A stretch of DNA of 20,015 bases from COE1 sp965114465 (GTDB taxonomy: Bacteria; Bacillota; Clostridia; Lachnospirales; Lachnospiraceae), in assembly GCA_965114465.1 (NCBI GenBank), contig CBCOYO010000057.1, forward strand, positions 1 through 20,015, written 5' to 3'. How positions within the stretch are numbered: position 1 is the first letter of the stretch; each line of letters begins with the position of its first letter. A model generated the notes under the pieces. The model ran no database searches and was not told where the DNA came from. It saw only the letters and a list, made by a program, of their open reading frames with translations. Position numbers and translations under genes: made by a program. Positions 8,224 through 16,306 of this stretch are shown piece by piece.

Positions 8224-9093
8224 TTAATCCGCAATCTGCTGCTTGGTCTTTAAAATAACCAAAACCTCCTCCAAATGCTCAAAATCAACTGCCGGCGTAA
8301 TCTTTCCCGACTTCGTAATATTATTAGAATCCAGATTAATCTCGCTAATATATCCGATTAATATACTCGGCAGATATTTGTCACTAATATTTGAAGTAAC
8401 CACCTTCACGCCGACTTCCACTTGCTCTAAGGAATCCGTCAACTGTTCAAAACCGATGCAGCCCTCTTTCATCAATTGAAGAGAACCTCTGACTGTCAGC
8501 AAATCGGAACTTGCTAAAACCATGCCGCTTACGTTAGAATCATCGTTGATAATCGCATTGACTTTCGCCCAGTTTGAACCAATATCCACAATTCTTCCCA
8601 CAAGCCCCCCGCCTGCGATTACATTCATATCAATGCGCAAGCCGTCATCCAGCCCTTTATCAATGGTAAACGCATGAAACCAGTTGCCGCTGTCACGAGC
8701 AATAATCCTTGCCCCTACTTTCTCATAGCCGCTGTACTGCTCGTCCAGCTTATATAGTTCGCGCAAATTATTGAGTTCATACTTATCCTGCTGAAGCTGT
8801 GTATTCTGCACGGTCAATTCATCAATCTGCTTTTTCAGTTCTTGGTTTTCCTGTAGCACAATTCTTAGTTCTCCCAGTTCATCCACCCTGACCGAAATCC
8901 ATGAACCAATACGGCTGATGCCATTCTGAAACGGGATTACAACATAACCGACAAGTTTATTAAGCGGTGTCGCCTTATAATCGGTTAGAAAGGTGACAGC
9001 CATTAACACAACACATAAACCAGTCAGCAGAAGCAGCAAATATTCACTTGGAATAGAAAATTTTTTCCTTTTCCTCTTTATCACTGGACTCAT
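8224..9093 (-). CDS. mreC: MreC, rod shape-determining protein
   Basis: MreC is a bitopic protein whose external beta-domain is thought to activate the class B PBP/RodA pair. From ATG at 9093 the product is 289 residues: a basic cytoplasmic tail (KRKRKKF), one membrane helix (about 17-37), a coiled coil (about 70-115, with LQENQELKKQIDEL) and a beta-rich domain containing GLDDGLRIDMNV and AGGGLVGRIVD. The frame stays open to 9201, but that would bury over 100 bp inside mreB. The ATG at 9093, four nucleotides after the mreB stop, begins the expected MreC N-terminus. Its ribosome binding site is weak (GGGG about ten nucleotides upstream), which suggests coupling to mreB translation. Confidence 0.93.
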   Translation of the reverse strand: MSPVIKRKRKKFSIPSEYLLLLLTGLCVVLMAVTFLTDYKATPLNKLVGYVVIPFQNGISRIGSWISVRVDELGELRIVLQENQELKKQIDELTVQNTQLQQDKYELNNLRELYKLDEQYSGYEKVGARIIARDSGNWFHAFTIDKGLDDGLRIDMNVIAGGGLVGRIVDIGSNWAKVNAIINDDSNVSGMVLASSDLLTVRGSLQLMKEGCIGFEQLTDSLEQVEVGVKVVTSNISDKYLPSILIGYISEINLDSNNITKSGKITPAVDFEHLEEVLVILKTKQQIAD

Positions 9094-9097
9094 GCAG

Positions 9098-10108
9098 TTA
9101 GCGCCCCATTCCTTCCAGATATGCAACTGATTTATAGTTGTCATCTTTAATAATTTTCGCCAGTCCCAACGCCACACCCGTAACAGGATTGTCGCTGACA
9201 TTCACTTTTAAGCCAGTTCCCTTCGCAATCAATTCTGCTAGATGTGCCACCTGCGACGCACCGCCTGTCAAATAAATACCACGTCGGAAAATATCTGCGG
9301 AAAGTTCCGGCGGTGTACGCTCCAAAATTACACGGATATTGTCTATAATCATATTAAAATATTCCAGCATACTCTGACTGACTAGGTCAGTCGGGATTTC
9401 TTTTTCCATTGGCAGTCCAGTAACAATATCCCTTCCATATACAATTGCTCCCTGTCCTTCTTCTTGCAGTTCGCGCAATGAAATCTTTACGCCCTCTGCA
9501 GTCTTACTTCCTACAATTAAACTAAATTCTTTGCGGATTGCATTCTTAATCGCTTCGTCAAATTTCTGACCACCAACTTTAATCAATCTACTTAATACAA
9601 TGCCACCCAGTGACAATATGGAAATCTCTGTTGTATGGAAACCAACATTTACAACAAGAATACCCTGTGCATTTTTCACATCAATATCAAGTCCTAGTCC
9701 ATCGGCAACTGCTTTTTCGACGCGCATAATTTTTTTTGCCTTAACATTTGCATCTTTTACCAAATCAGAAAACGCACGCTTTTCAACCGCTGTAATATCC
9801 GATGGAACCGCAATATAAAACTCTGCGGGCTTCACGGCGCCTTTATTGCAGTCCAAGACAAAATTGCGCAAAAGCATCTGCATATTTTTGATATCTGCAA
9901 TCACACCGTTACACAGCGGATAGGATATTTCTATATTTGACGGCGCTTTCTCGAACATTTCAAATGCCGAATCCCCGTATGCAAACAGGTTTCTCTTGTC
10001 CTCAATTGCAATCATATTTTTCTCAACAACCACATTATCGCTGTGAGAATTATAAATTTTAATAGTTCTGGTACCTAAGTCGATACCAAATGCGTTGTTA
10101 GCCAACAT
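9098..10108 (-). CDS. mreB: MreB-family actin-like protein, divergent nucleotide-binding site
   Basis: MreB assembles into membrane-associated filaments that organise the elongasome. The 336-residue length, the phosphate-1 motif GIDLGTRTI (8-16), the PPELSADI segment (266-273) and LTGGAS (280-285) identify an MreB/actin-fold protein, and the mreCD neighbours support it. Against the usual MreB pattern three sites differ. DLGTANT is DLGTRTI. The EEP motif is EKA, so Lys132 replaces the Glu that aligns with the catalytic E. coli residue. The phosphate-2 loop DIGGGTTE is NVGFHTTE (Asn154, Phe157, His158). ATP hydrolysis is therefore likely altered or lost. From memory, similar forms occur in related Lachnospiraceae, so this may be a specialised paralogue with a canonical MreB elsewhere. 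The start ATG has AAAGGAG five nucleotides upstream; radC ends 19 nt upstream. Confidence 0.88.
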   Translation of the reverse strand: MLANNAFGIDLGTRTIKIYNSHSDNVVVEKNMIAIEDKRNLFAYGDSAFEMFEKAPSNIEISYPLCNGVIADIKNMQMLLRNFVLDCNKGAVKPAEFYIAVPSDITAVEKRAFSDLVKDANVKAKKIMRVEKAVADGLGLDIDVKNAQGILVVNVGFHTTEISILSLGGIVLSRLIKVGGQKFDEAIKNAIRKEFSLIVGSKTAEGVKISLRELQEEGQGAIVYGRDIVTGLPMEKEIPTDLVSQSMLEYFNMIIDNIRVILERTPPELSADIFRRGIYLTGGASQVAHLAELIAKGTGLKVNVSDNPVTGVALGLAKIIKDDNYKSVAYLEGMGR

Positions 10109-10127
10109 AACAACTCCTTTCTGTTTC

Positions 10128-10817
10128 TTATAAAAGCCCTTTTTGATTAAAACTTGTATATCGCTTGTCCCCTATAATAATATGATCTAGCAAAGGGATT
10201 TCAACTAAGTCGGATACTTCCTTTATCTTCTGCGTCACCTGCAAGTCCTGCCTGCTCGGTGTCGGATCTCCGCTTGGATGATTGTGTAATATAACAATAA
10301 ACGATGCTTCCTCACGCATCGCGCAAATAAAAATCTCTCTTGGTGAAATCAGTGTCGCATTTGAAGTTCCTACAGAAATCACGTGCTCACCAATCCTACG
10401 TTTCTTAATATCCAAAAGCACGACAAGAAGCTGCTCCGTCGTGCGATGCCGCATACTTTCCATATAATAATCTGCCACCGTCTTGGGCTGGTCAAACGTT
10501 AAATCCTCCTTTGCCTGCATATGAGAAATACGTCTTGCAATCTCCGCAACGCATAGAAGCTGTACCGCCTTGACTTCACCAATTCCCGATATCTGCATTA
10601 AATCCTTGACCGTAAAATGATGCAGACCTAAAAGCCCCCACCGTTCCCCCGCAAGTTTTAAAACTTCCCTGCCAAGATCTATCGGTGTAAGTTCCCTTGT
10701 ACCGGTTCTAAGCATCACTGCCAGAAGCTCGGCATCGGAAAGACTTCCAGCTCCAAGCCGAAGAAATTTATCGTAGGGCAGTTCATCTTTTGGGTATGTT
10801 TCTTTAAAAAGACTCAT
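10128..10817 (-). CDS. radC: RadC/UPF0758 family JAB (JAMM) domain protein
   Basis: This family is annotated as DNA-repair RadC, but its biochemical role is unsettled. An N-terminal helix-hairpin-helix region (about 70-90, LMQISGIGEVKAVQL) precedes a JAMM metalloprotease-like domain with the metal-binding pattern HNHPSGDPTPSRQD (His178, His180, Ser188, Asp191). The 229-residue length is usual and the domain is complete. The ATG start has only a distant AGAAGG about 15 nt upstream. radC immediately upstream of mreB is a widespread arrangement in Firmicutes. A possible promoter upstream would make it the first gene of the mre-min unit if there is no read-through from the gene before it. Confidence 0.93.
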   Translation of the reverse strand: MSLFKETYPKDELPYDKFLRLGAGSLSDAELLAVMLRTGTRELTPIDLGREVLKLAGERWGLLGLHHFTVKDLMQISGIGEVKAVQLLCVAEIARRISHMQAKEDLTFDQPKTVADYYMESMRHRTTEQLLVVLLDIKKRRIGEHVISVGTSNATLISPREIFICAMREEASFIVILHNHPSGDPTPSRQDLQVTQKIKEVSDLVEIPLLDHIIIGDKRYTSFNQKGLL

Positions 10818-10865
10818 ATATTGTAGTTTACGCCTTCTGCTCTTAAAGAGGGTAGTCCAATAGTT

Positions 10866-10894
10866 ATATTACCACACTCACAACAGTCTGTATA
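10866..10894 (-). promoter_or_regulatory. Candidate promoter for radC-mreBCD-mrdA-minCDE
   Basis: On the minus strand, TATACA (10889-10894), a 17-nt spacer and TAATAT (10866-10871) preceded by TGG form a -35 / extended -10 arrangement about 50 nt upstream of the radC ATG. Each hexamer matches the sigma-A consensus at only four of six positions, but the TG extension and spacing are good. No convincing terminator separates the preceding gene, so read-through is also possible. Confidence 0.4.
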
Positions 10895-10930
10895 CTAAAA
10901 AGATTAGTTTTTTTTCGACACATTTTTATT

Positions 10931-12295
10931 TTATAATTTTTTAATACCTGCATCCACAATGCTCTGCAATGTTTTCATAATACCAAACTGCGCGTGTTCA
11001 AAAGTTAGTCCGCCTTGAAAATACACCGCATACGGCGGTTTTATCGGCCCGTCAGCACTTAGTTCAATCGACGATCCGGATACAAATGCGCCTGCTGCCA
11101 TAATCACTTTGCTGTCATATCCAGGCATATCCCACGGCTCTGGTGTTACAAAACTGTCCACTGGTGCTGCTGCCTGTATGCCTTTGCAGAATGCAATCAC
11201 CCCTTCTGGTGTGCCAAACTCAACCGCCTGAATAATATCATGACGTGATTCTATACTGTTAGGAACAACACGAAAGCCAAGTTTTTCATAGATATTAGCG
11301 GCAAAAATAGCCCCTTTTAATGCACTTGCAGTCACTGTAGGTGCAAGAAATAATCCGTGGTAGAAATCACGCAGTATTCCAAGTGAAGCACCTACTTCTT
11401 TCCCAAGCCCTGGGGACGTTAACCGGTATGCAGCATTTTCCACACATTCCTTTTTTCCAGCAATATATCCGCCAATTGGCGCAAGCCCGCCACCCGGATT
11501 TTTAATAAGAGAACCAACCACCATATCTGCGCCGACATCCGTAGGCTCTATGGTTTCCACAAATTCCCCGTAACAATTATCTACCATGCAGATAATATCC
11601 GGCCTTCTTTTCTTAATAAAAGAAATTAGTTCGCCAATCCGTGCCACCGATAATGTCGGACGTGTCTGATAGCCTTTTGAGCGCTGAATCGTAACAAGCT
11701 TTGTTTGTTGATTTAGCGCTTTCTCAATCGCTTCGTAGTCAAAGCCGCCATCCGCAAGCAAATCAACTTGGCGGTACGTAATCCCATATTCAGCAAGCGA
11801 TCCCTTTGAAGGGCGGATGCCGATAACCTCCTCCAATGTATCATAAGGTTTGCCCACAGGGGAAAGTAACTCGTCTTTAGGACGCAGATTACTGATTAGT
11901 GCAAGCGCCAAGGCATGAGTGCCGCAGGTAATCTGCGGACGCACCAAAGCATCCTCTGTGTGAAAAATAGACGCATAAACTGCCTCTAGTGTTTCCCTTC
12001 CCAAATCGTTGTAACCGTAACCTGTTGTCCCTAAAAGGCAGGCTTCACTTACCTTGTTATCCTGCATTGCTTTTATCACTTTTAGCTGGTTGTACTCCGT
12101 GACTTGATCGATCTCTGCAAAACGTGATGTCAGACTGTCAAGAACTTCTTTACTAAACTGATATACCTTATCCGAAATGCCAAGATTTGCATACATTGCT
12201 TGCTGCATGGTCTGCAATTCCTGCATTCGCTGCGGTTGTGTATTTTTGCTTATTTTGTCTGCTTCTGCGGCAGCGTTTGTATATGTTTCATTCAT
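10931..12295 (-). CDS. YnbB-like PLP-dependent enzyme (methionine gamma-lyase / 'aluminum resistance' family)
   Basis: This is a fold-type I PLP enzyme of the family that includes Bacillus YnbB, usually annotated as a methionine gamma-lyase family or aluminum resistance protein. Its physiological substrate is not established. The cofactor site is recognisable: CGTHALALAL (124-133) would bind the phosphate, MVDNCYGEF (237-245) supplies the Asp contacting the pyridine ring, and GSLIKNPGGG (261-270) contains the Schiff-base Lys265. At 454 residues it is somewhat longer than the roughly 410-430 typical, because of a polar N-terminal extension of about 25 residues. The ATG at 12295 is supported by AGGGG seven nucleotides upstream and overlaps the miaA stop by 8 bp (ATGAATGA). 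miaA next to ynbB is a conserved pairing also known in Bacillus. Confidence 0.88.
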   Translation of the reverse strand: MNETYTNAAAEADKISKNTQPQRMQELQTMQQAMYANLGISDKVYQFSKEVLDSLTSRFAEIDQVTEYNQLKVIKAMQDNKVSEACLLGTTGYGYNDLGRETLEAVYASIFHTEDALVRPQITCGTHALALALISNLRPKDELLSPVGKPYDTLEEVIGIRPSKGSLAEYGITYRQVDLLADGGFDYEAIEKALNQQTKLVTIQRSKGYQTRPTLSVARIGELISFIKKRRPDIICMVDNCYGEFVETIEPTDVGADMVVGSLIKNPGGGLAPIGGYIAGKKECVENAAYRLTSPGLGKEVGASLGILRDFYHGLFLAPTVTASALKGAIFAANIYEKLGFRVVPNSIESRHDIIQAVEFGTPEGVIAFCKGIQAAAPVDSFVTPEPWDMPGYDSKVIMAAGAFVSGSSIELSADGPIKPPYAVYFQGGLTFEHAQFGIMKTLQSIVDAGIKKL

Positions 12296-13238
12296 ACGTA
12301 TGCCCCTTCGATTTCATTTTTTCTAACATATAGTTTAGCATCTTTTCCTCATCATATGCAAATTTATCCTTTTCTATCCAAATCACATCCCGCTCCCGCC
12401 GAAACCATGTAAGCTGGCGTTTAGCAAAATGCCGTGTGTCGCGTTTTATCCGATATACTGCTTCGTCGAGCGTGCATTCCCCTGATAAATAGTCATAGAT
12501 TTCCTTATATCCAAGTCCCTGCATTGCGGTGGAATTACGTTTGCAACCCATTTCTATCAGTTTCTTAACTTCATCCGTCAATCCCTTCTCTATCATACTG
12601 TCCACACGCTTATCAATGTTCTCATATAGGCGGGAACGTGTATCAGTGAGTACAAAATAAAAAGAATTATAAGCGGATTGTTTCTCCCGTTCTATAGTAT
12701 TGTGCTCTGAAATTTTTGTTCCTGTCTGCCGATAAAACTCTATCGCACGGATTACGCGTTTCATATTGTTTGCGTGAATTTGCACTGCGGCTTGTGGATC
12801 ACACTGCTCTAAAATATGATGAAGGTATTCTGCCCCCTGCTGCCTTGCCGTTTCTTCCAATTCTTTCCTAAGACTATCATCTGCCATACTATCTTGAAAA
12901 TCAATATCATACAGCACCGATTGAATATAAAATCCTGTACCGCCGACCATTATCGGAATTTTCCCCTTTGCGCAGATCTGCTCAATTGCCTGCTTTGCAT
13001 ACTGCTGAAACAAAACAACGCTGAAATCCTGCACAGGCTCCAAAATATCCACAAGATAATGTGTAATGCCGCACATTTCCTCCTGTTTAATCTTAGCGGA
13101 TCCAATATCCATATGCTTGTACACCTGCACAGAATCCGCAGATATAATCTCACCGCCAACCGCCTTAGCAAGCGCAATGGAAAGCTTTGTTTTCCCAGCC
13201 GCTGTCGGGCCCGTTAGAATCACCAATGGATTTTTCAT
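12288..13238 (-). CDS. miaA: tRNA dimethylallyltransferase (MiaA)
   Basis: MiaA transfers a dimethylallyl group to N6 of adenosine 37 in tRNAs that read codons starting with U. The 316-residue protein has the P-loop GPTAAGKT (10-17), the substrate loop DSVQVYKHMDIGSAK, the MVGGTGFYIQSVLYD motif and VIRAIEFYRQTG, followed by the C-terminal RDTRHFAKRQLTWFRR signature. I chose ATG at 13238: its N-terminus fits the family and GGGGG lies about six nucleotides upstream. The frame remains open to 13337, but that part would encode the hairpin upstream and has no family similarity I recognise. Its stop overlaps the start of the YnbB-like gene. Confidence 0.95.
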   Translation of the reverse strand: MKNPLVILTGPTAAGKTKLSIALAKAVGGEIISADSVQVYKHMDIGSAKIKQEEMCGITHYLVDILEPVQDFSVVLFQQYAKQAIEQICAKGKIPIMVGGTGFYIQSVLYDIDFQDSMADDSLRKELEETARQQGAEYLHHILEQCDPQAAVQIHANNMKRVIRAIEFYRQTGTKISEHNTIEREKQSAYNSFYFVLTDTRSRLYENIDKRVDSMIEKGLTDEVKKLIEMGCKRNSTAMQGLGYKEIYDYLSGECTLDEAVYRIKRDTRHFAKRQLTWFRRERDVIWIEKDKFAYDEEKMLNYMLEKMKSKGHTYE

Positions 13239-13266
13239 AAAAATCCCCCGCATTTTTCTTCTACTG

Positions 13267-13298
13267 AAAAACGGGCAAAAAACCACTTGCCCGTTTTT
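13267..13298 (-). terminator. Strong hairpin with T-tracts between bceB and miaA (bidirectional terminator or miaA leader hairpin)
   Basis: A perfect 12-bp inverted repeat (AAAAACGGGCAA at 13267-13278 and TTGCCCGTTTTT at 13287-13298) encloses an 8-nt loop. The stem has a GC core with T-runs at both ends, so it resembles an intrinsic terminator in both directions. It could end the ABC-transporter operon about 120 nt after bceB. It also lies only about 30 nt before the miaA ATG and just after a candidate miaA promoter, so it would be in the miaA leader. Confidence 0.75.
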
Positions 13299-13309
13299 AC
13301 TCTTTCCAT

Positions 13310-13337
13310 ATTTTAGCACAAACAAATAAAAATTCAA
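13310..13337 (-). promoter_or_regulatory. Candidate extended -10 promoter for miaA
   Basis: On the minus strand, TTGAAT (13332-13337), a 16-nt spacer and TAAAAT (13310-13315) preceded by TGC form a plausible sigma-A promoter. Transcription would begin near 13303, a few nucleotides before the 12-bp hairpin and about 65 nt before the miaA ATG. Confidence 0.5.
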
Positions 13338-13419
13338 AGAGAAGTTTATGAAATTTTGGTTAATAAATTATATTTTTTTTTAAACACCATTACTACATTG
13401 CTGTTATTGGCAGACTTCG

Positions 13420-15405
13420 TTACTGTTCTGCTGAAATAATTACCCTTTTCGCTAAAAGATACGTTGCGACATAATACATAATATATAATGCCGTCATTCC
13501 AACTGCAATCGCGCCTGCGATAACTGGCACTTGCTTTGCCATTGTTTCCAAATGCATTCCCAAAGCGATCTCCACGCCAATCAGCCCAATTGGAACACTC
13601 ATTAATGCAGCAAATACAAATGGCAGTATAAAAAAGGAAAATGTCTGCCAAAACAGCGCACTGCTCTGTTCTTGTTCTCCTGCACCCAGATGATACAGCA
13701 CTTTGCAGCGGCATTTATCCTCTGCCAGATTGGACAATATTTTCAGCGCCAGAATTGCAAGTGCCATTAGAAGAAATACTGCGGCAATAAACAATGCCCC
13801 CACAACAAAGAAAGCGCTGGTGCTATTTTCCGTAATACGACCAAATTCCTGAATGCTGTAATCACAGTGCTTTCTACTGTTTCCACCAAACGGATTTTCT
13901 GCTATATATGACAGTGCTTCCATCAGCGCACATCCATCAAATTTTTTATCAGCAAGACTGTATGCGGTCATGGCATGGCTTTGCTGCATGGTATCCACTG
14001 CCGCATCCGGCACCACCACAAAAAAGTAATAACCCAACTGATGAAATCGGGGATATGCTTCCGAAATTCCTTGAAAATGGTATTCTTTTGCGCCTTCGCA
14101 GAACACCATCTGTTCCCAGTCTATTTGGCGCAGCGCACTTTGTATGCTCACGATAAAATATGTGTCCTGCAATTTTAATGGTTCATATCCAAGCGGGGTA
14201 ATAAATGCATTAAAGTCACTTAACGCCATAAAGCTGTCCGTTAGTCCGTCAAATCCCTTTCCCCATTGTGTATACTGATAAAAGTCCCTTCTGCCTGTGG
14301 TGTACATTGCATACGAAAATTGGTTGACAATTGGGCAGTATTCTTCAATAATACGCTCCCCTTTCTCCATAGAAAAAGAATTTTCGTATGCGTATTCTTG
14401 CGTAATAAGGTCTTTGCAGTACATAATATCATACGGGCAGACTTGGATTAACGATTCTTCTCTGCTTGCTTTCTGCAAAAAAGACACATTGGTGCCAATA
14501 ACAGCAAATGTCATTAAAAACGCCAGCATTCCCAGCATAACATCATTGCTGCTTAATGTATCGGAAAGCTGCCGGAATACAAAAGTATTGCTTCCTCGCG
14601 CTTTCAACCGCTTATTTTGCAAAAGAATTGACATAATGCTCTTTGCAAGCCCCATATGAAAAACCATAACACTAATGGCAAAGATACCGAAAGCTAACAG
14701 AAATGCCGTGTCCATATTTTTTTCTTTTTGCAAAGATTCACAAATAAACTGATTAAGAAACACAAGACTCCCAATCAGTGCAGCCAGTGTTGCCAAAGTG
14801 CATAGAAACCATAGAAGTGGATGCTTTACCGATTTTTCTACTCGTCTTTCCCCATAGACCAAATCGTATATACTTACCCGTTTTAAGTAGCGCAGCGATA
14901 CTACGGATGCCATAAGAAATATACCTGCAACAATGCTGATGGTAGCACACAGCCCTTTCTTAGAATATGGCGCAATTGTAAACTCCATTTTCATTAAGTT
15001 CATTGCAAGTGCCATTAATCCTTGGTGCAGAAATATCCCACAAAGCAGTCCAATCCCTAAAGCTGCCAGACAGATAAACAATGTTTCATATATAAATATT
15101 GAACGGATATCCCGTCGGGACATTCCTAATGTTAAATATATTCCAAACTCCCGTTTGCGCAGTTTTAGCATAAAAGAAGTGGCATAACTAAGCACAAACG
15201 CCACAACAACACCGATCATAGCAACAAACCATACCATCATATCGCGGATTGTTTCATCAGCACTTGTATAAAACTGCATTTTTTCGCTGTAAATCACACC
15301 ATTTATCGCAAATAACAGCGCTACTGTCAATGCAACGGTCATAAAATAGATTAGATAATTGCCAAACTGCCTTTTCACATTCCGCACTGCAAGCTTAAAA
15401 AACAT
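13420..15405 (-). CDS. BceB-type ABC transporter permease (FtsX/MacB-like domains)
   Basis: This is the membrane subunit of an antimicrobial-peptide sensing/resistance ABC transporter. From ATG at 15405 it has 661 residues and about ten membrane helices (near 16-37, 56-80, 104-128, 155-172, 200-218, 234-252, 287-308, 530-556, 590-612 and 628-652). An external domain of about 215 residues lies between helices 7 and 8. That layout is diagnostic of the BceB group, whose large loop senses peptide antibiotics such as bacitracin or lantibiotics. The RKREFGIYLTLGMSRR segment after helix 2 is the usual FtsX-type motif. A GTG at 15414 is in frame, but it lies within the AGGAGGTGA ribosome binding site eight nucleotides before the ATG, so the ATG is the better start. 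The start overlaps the ATPase gene by 11 bp. The real substrate cannot be told from sequence. Confidence 0.88.
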   Translation of the reverse strand: MFFKLAVRNVKRQFGNYLIYFMTVALTVALLFAINGVIYSEKMQFYTSADETIRDMMVWFVAMIGVVVAFVLSYATSFMLKLRKREFGIYLTLGMSRRDIRSIFIYETLFICLAALGIGLLCGIFLHQGLMALAMNLMKMEFTIAPYSKKGLCATISIVAGIFLMASVVSLRYLKRVSIYDLVYGERRVEKSVKHPLLWFLCTLATLAALIGSLVFLNQFICESLQKEKNMDTAFLLAFGIFAISVMVFHMGLAKSIMSILLQNKRLKARGSNTFVFRQLSDTLSSNDVMLGMLAFLMTFAVIGTNVSFLQKASREESLIQVCPYDIMYCKDLITQEYAYENSFSMEKGERIIEEYCPIVNQFSYAMYTTGRRDFYQYTQWGKGFDGLTDSFMALSDFNAFITPLGYEPLKLQDTYFIVSIQSALRQIDWEQMVFCEGAKEYHFQGISEAYPRFHQLGYYFFVVVPDAAVDTMQQSHAMTAYSLADKKFDGCALMEALSYIAENPFGGNSRKHCDYSIQEFGRITENSTSAFFVVGALFIAAVFLLMALAILALKILSNLAEDKCRCKVLYHLGAGEQEQSSALFWQTFSFFILPFVFAALMSVPIGLIGVEIALGMHLETMAKQVPVIAGAIAVGMTALYIMYYVATYLLAKRVIISAEQ

Positions 15406-16159
15406 CGGATTCACCTCCTAACGCAATTGTATTGGAAACGATCGCACGGTAATACTCCTGTCTGGTTCGTTCTCCACGGTTTAACTCGCTGAAAATCTTC
15501 CCATCCTTTAAAAACAGTACACGCTCTGCATACGAACCAACTATCGCATCATGTGTTACCATTAAAATTGTTGAATGTAGTTTTTCATTCATCATTGCAA
15601 AACTTTGCATTAAGAGTTTCGAGTTTTTGGAGTCGAGCGCTCCTGTTGGCTCGTCTGCCAGCACGAGCGCCGGATTGGTAATTAATGCCCGCGCACACGC
15701 TGCACGCTGCCGCTGTCCTCCCGAAAGCTCCCACGGAAATTTTGCCAGTTGGTCTACAACTCCCAAAGCCTGTGCGACGCGCTCCAATTCTTTTTTAGTC
15801 TTTACAAACGACTGCCGTTTCAGATTTAACGGAAGTACAATATTTTCTTCGATCGTCAGCGTGTCCAGCAAATTATAATCCTGAAAAATAAATCCCAGTT
15901 CCTCCCTGCGGAATACAGCCAAATCTTTTTCTTTCATCTGCGGCAAATGCTTGCCACGAATACAGATATCGCCAGAGCTGACACGGTCTATCGCAGCAAT
16001 TACATTGAGCAGCGTACTTTTACCAGACCCAGAAGCCCCCATTATCGCTGTAAATTCCCCCTCACCCACCGCAAAGGAAATACCATCCAGTGCCTTTGTC
16101 ACCATATTTCCCCTGCCATAATATTTTGTAACATTTGTAAGCTGCACTATTTTCTCCAT
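15395..16159 (-). CDS. BceA-type ABC transporter ATP-binding protein
   Basis: This cytosolic ATPase powers the permease encoded directly downstream. In order it has Walker A GASGSGKST (41-49), the Q-loop IFQDYNLLDT (91-100), the signature LSGGQRQR (145-152), Walker B LVLADEPTGALD (165-176, Glu170 catalytic) and the switch VTHD (His203). It is a complete 254-residue member of the MacB/LolD/BceA clade. The ATG start has AGGAGGGA five nucleotides upstream. Its final codons overlap the permease start, so the two subunits are translationally coupled. The usual adjacent BceRS two-component genes are absent from this window. Regulation may act through the inverted repeat upstream. Confidence 0.93.
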   Translation of the reverse strand: MEKIVQLTNVTKYYGRGNMVTKALDGISFAVGEGEFTAIMGASGSGKSTLLNVIAAIDRVSSGDICIRGKHLPQMKEKDLAVFRREELGFIFQDYNLLDTLTIEENIVLPLNLKRQSFVKTKKELERVAQALGVVDQLAKFPWELSGGQRQRAACARALITNPALVLADEPTGALDSKNSKLLMQSFAMMNEKLHSTILMVTHDAIVGSYAERVLFLKDGKIFSELNRGERTRQEYYRAIVSNTIALGGESDVF

Positions 16160-16202
16160 TCCAATCCCTCCTGCTTTTCTACCGCATCATCAACTTATAA
16201 TC

Positions 16203-16235
16203 ACAAGCGCTAAGGCTCTGTTCCTTGGTGCTTGT
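16203..16235. repeat. 13-bp hairpin in the 5' leader of the bceAB-like operon
   Basis: The arms 16203-16215 (ACAAGCGCTAAGG) and 16223-16235 (CCTTGGTGCTTGT) form an inverted repeat around a 7-nt loop. On the plus strand all 13 positions pair if two G-U wobbles are allowed; on the minus strand there are 11 pairs and two A-C mismatches. It lies between the predicted transcription start (about 16251) and the ATPase start codon, with no T-run after it. It could be a leader structure or a protein-binding palindrome. Confidence 0.45.
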
Positions 16236-16257
16236 TCGTATAGTTCTATTTTTATCC

Positions 16258-16263
16258 AGTATA
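16258..16263 (-). promoter_or_regulatory. Candidate extended -10 element for the bceAB-like operon
   Basis: On the minus strand TATACT preceded by TGT (TGTTATACT) is a five-of-six extended -10 element about 100 nt upstream of the ATPase ATG. The 17-nt-spaced -35 position is A-rich and shows no consensus match. That would fit a promoter needing an activator. Confidence 0.4.
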
Positions 16264-16306
16264 ACATAACAGGCAGCGTTTTTTTCTAACATAAGCACCG
16301 ATCTTT

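Noticed and set aside
9094..9201. N-terminal extension of MreC inside mreB
   Set aside because: It would overlap mreB by over 100 bp and lacks MreC-like sequence; the ATG at 9093 gives the normal MreC N-terminus.
10894..10916. Plus-strand ACTAA-AAAGA-TTAGT followed by eight T residues as a terminator
   Set aside because: The stem is only five A/T-rich pairs and no plus-strand gene precedes it; in the minus direction the T-run is on the wrong side.
12816..13217. 133-codon plus-strand open frame opposite miaA
   Set aside because: It lies wholly within the well-supported miaA gene and its product looks like no known protein; it is a shadow frame.
13239..13337. N-terminal extension of MiaA
   Set aside because: It would translate through the 12-bp hairpin and precedes the conserved MiaA start; no ribosome binding site supports it.
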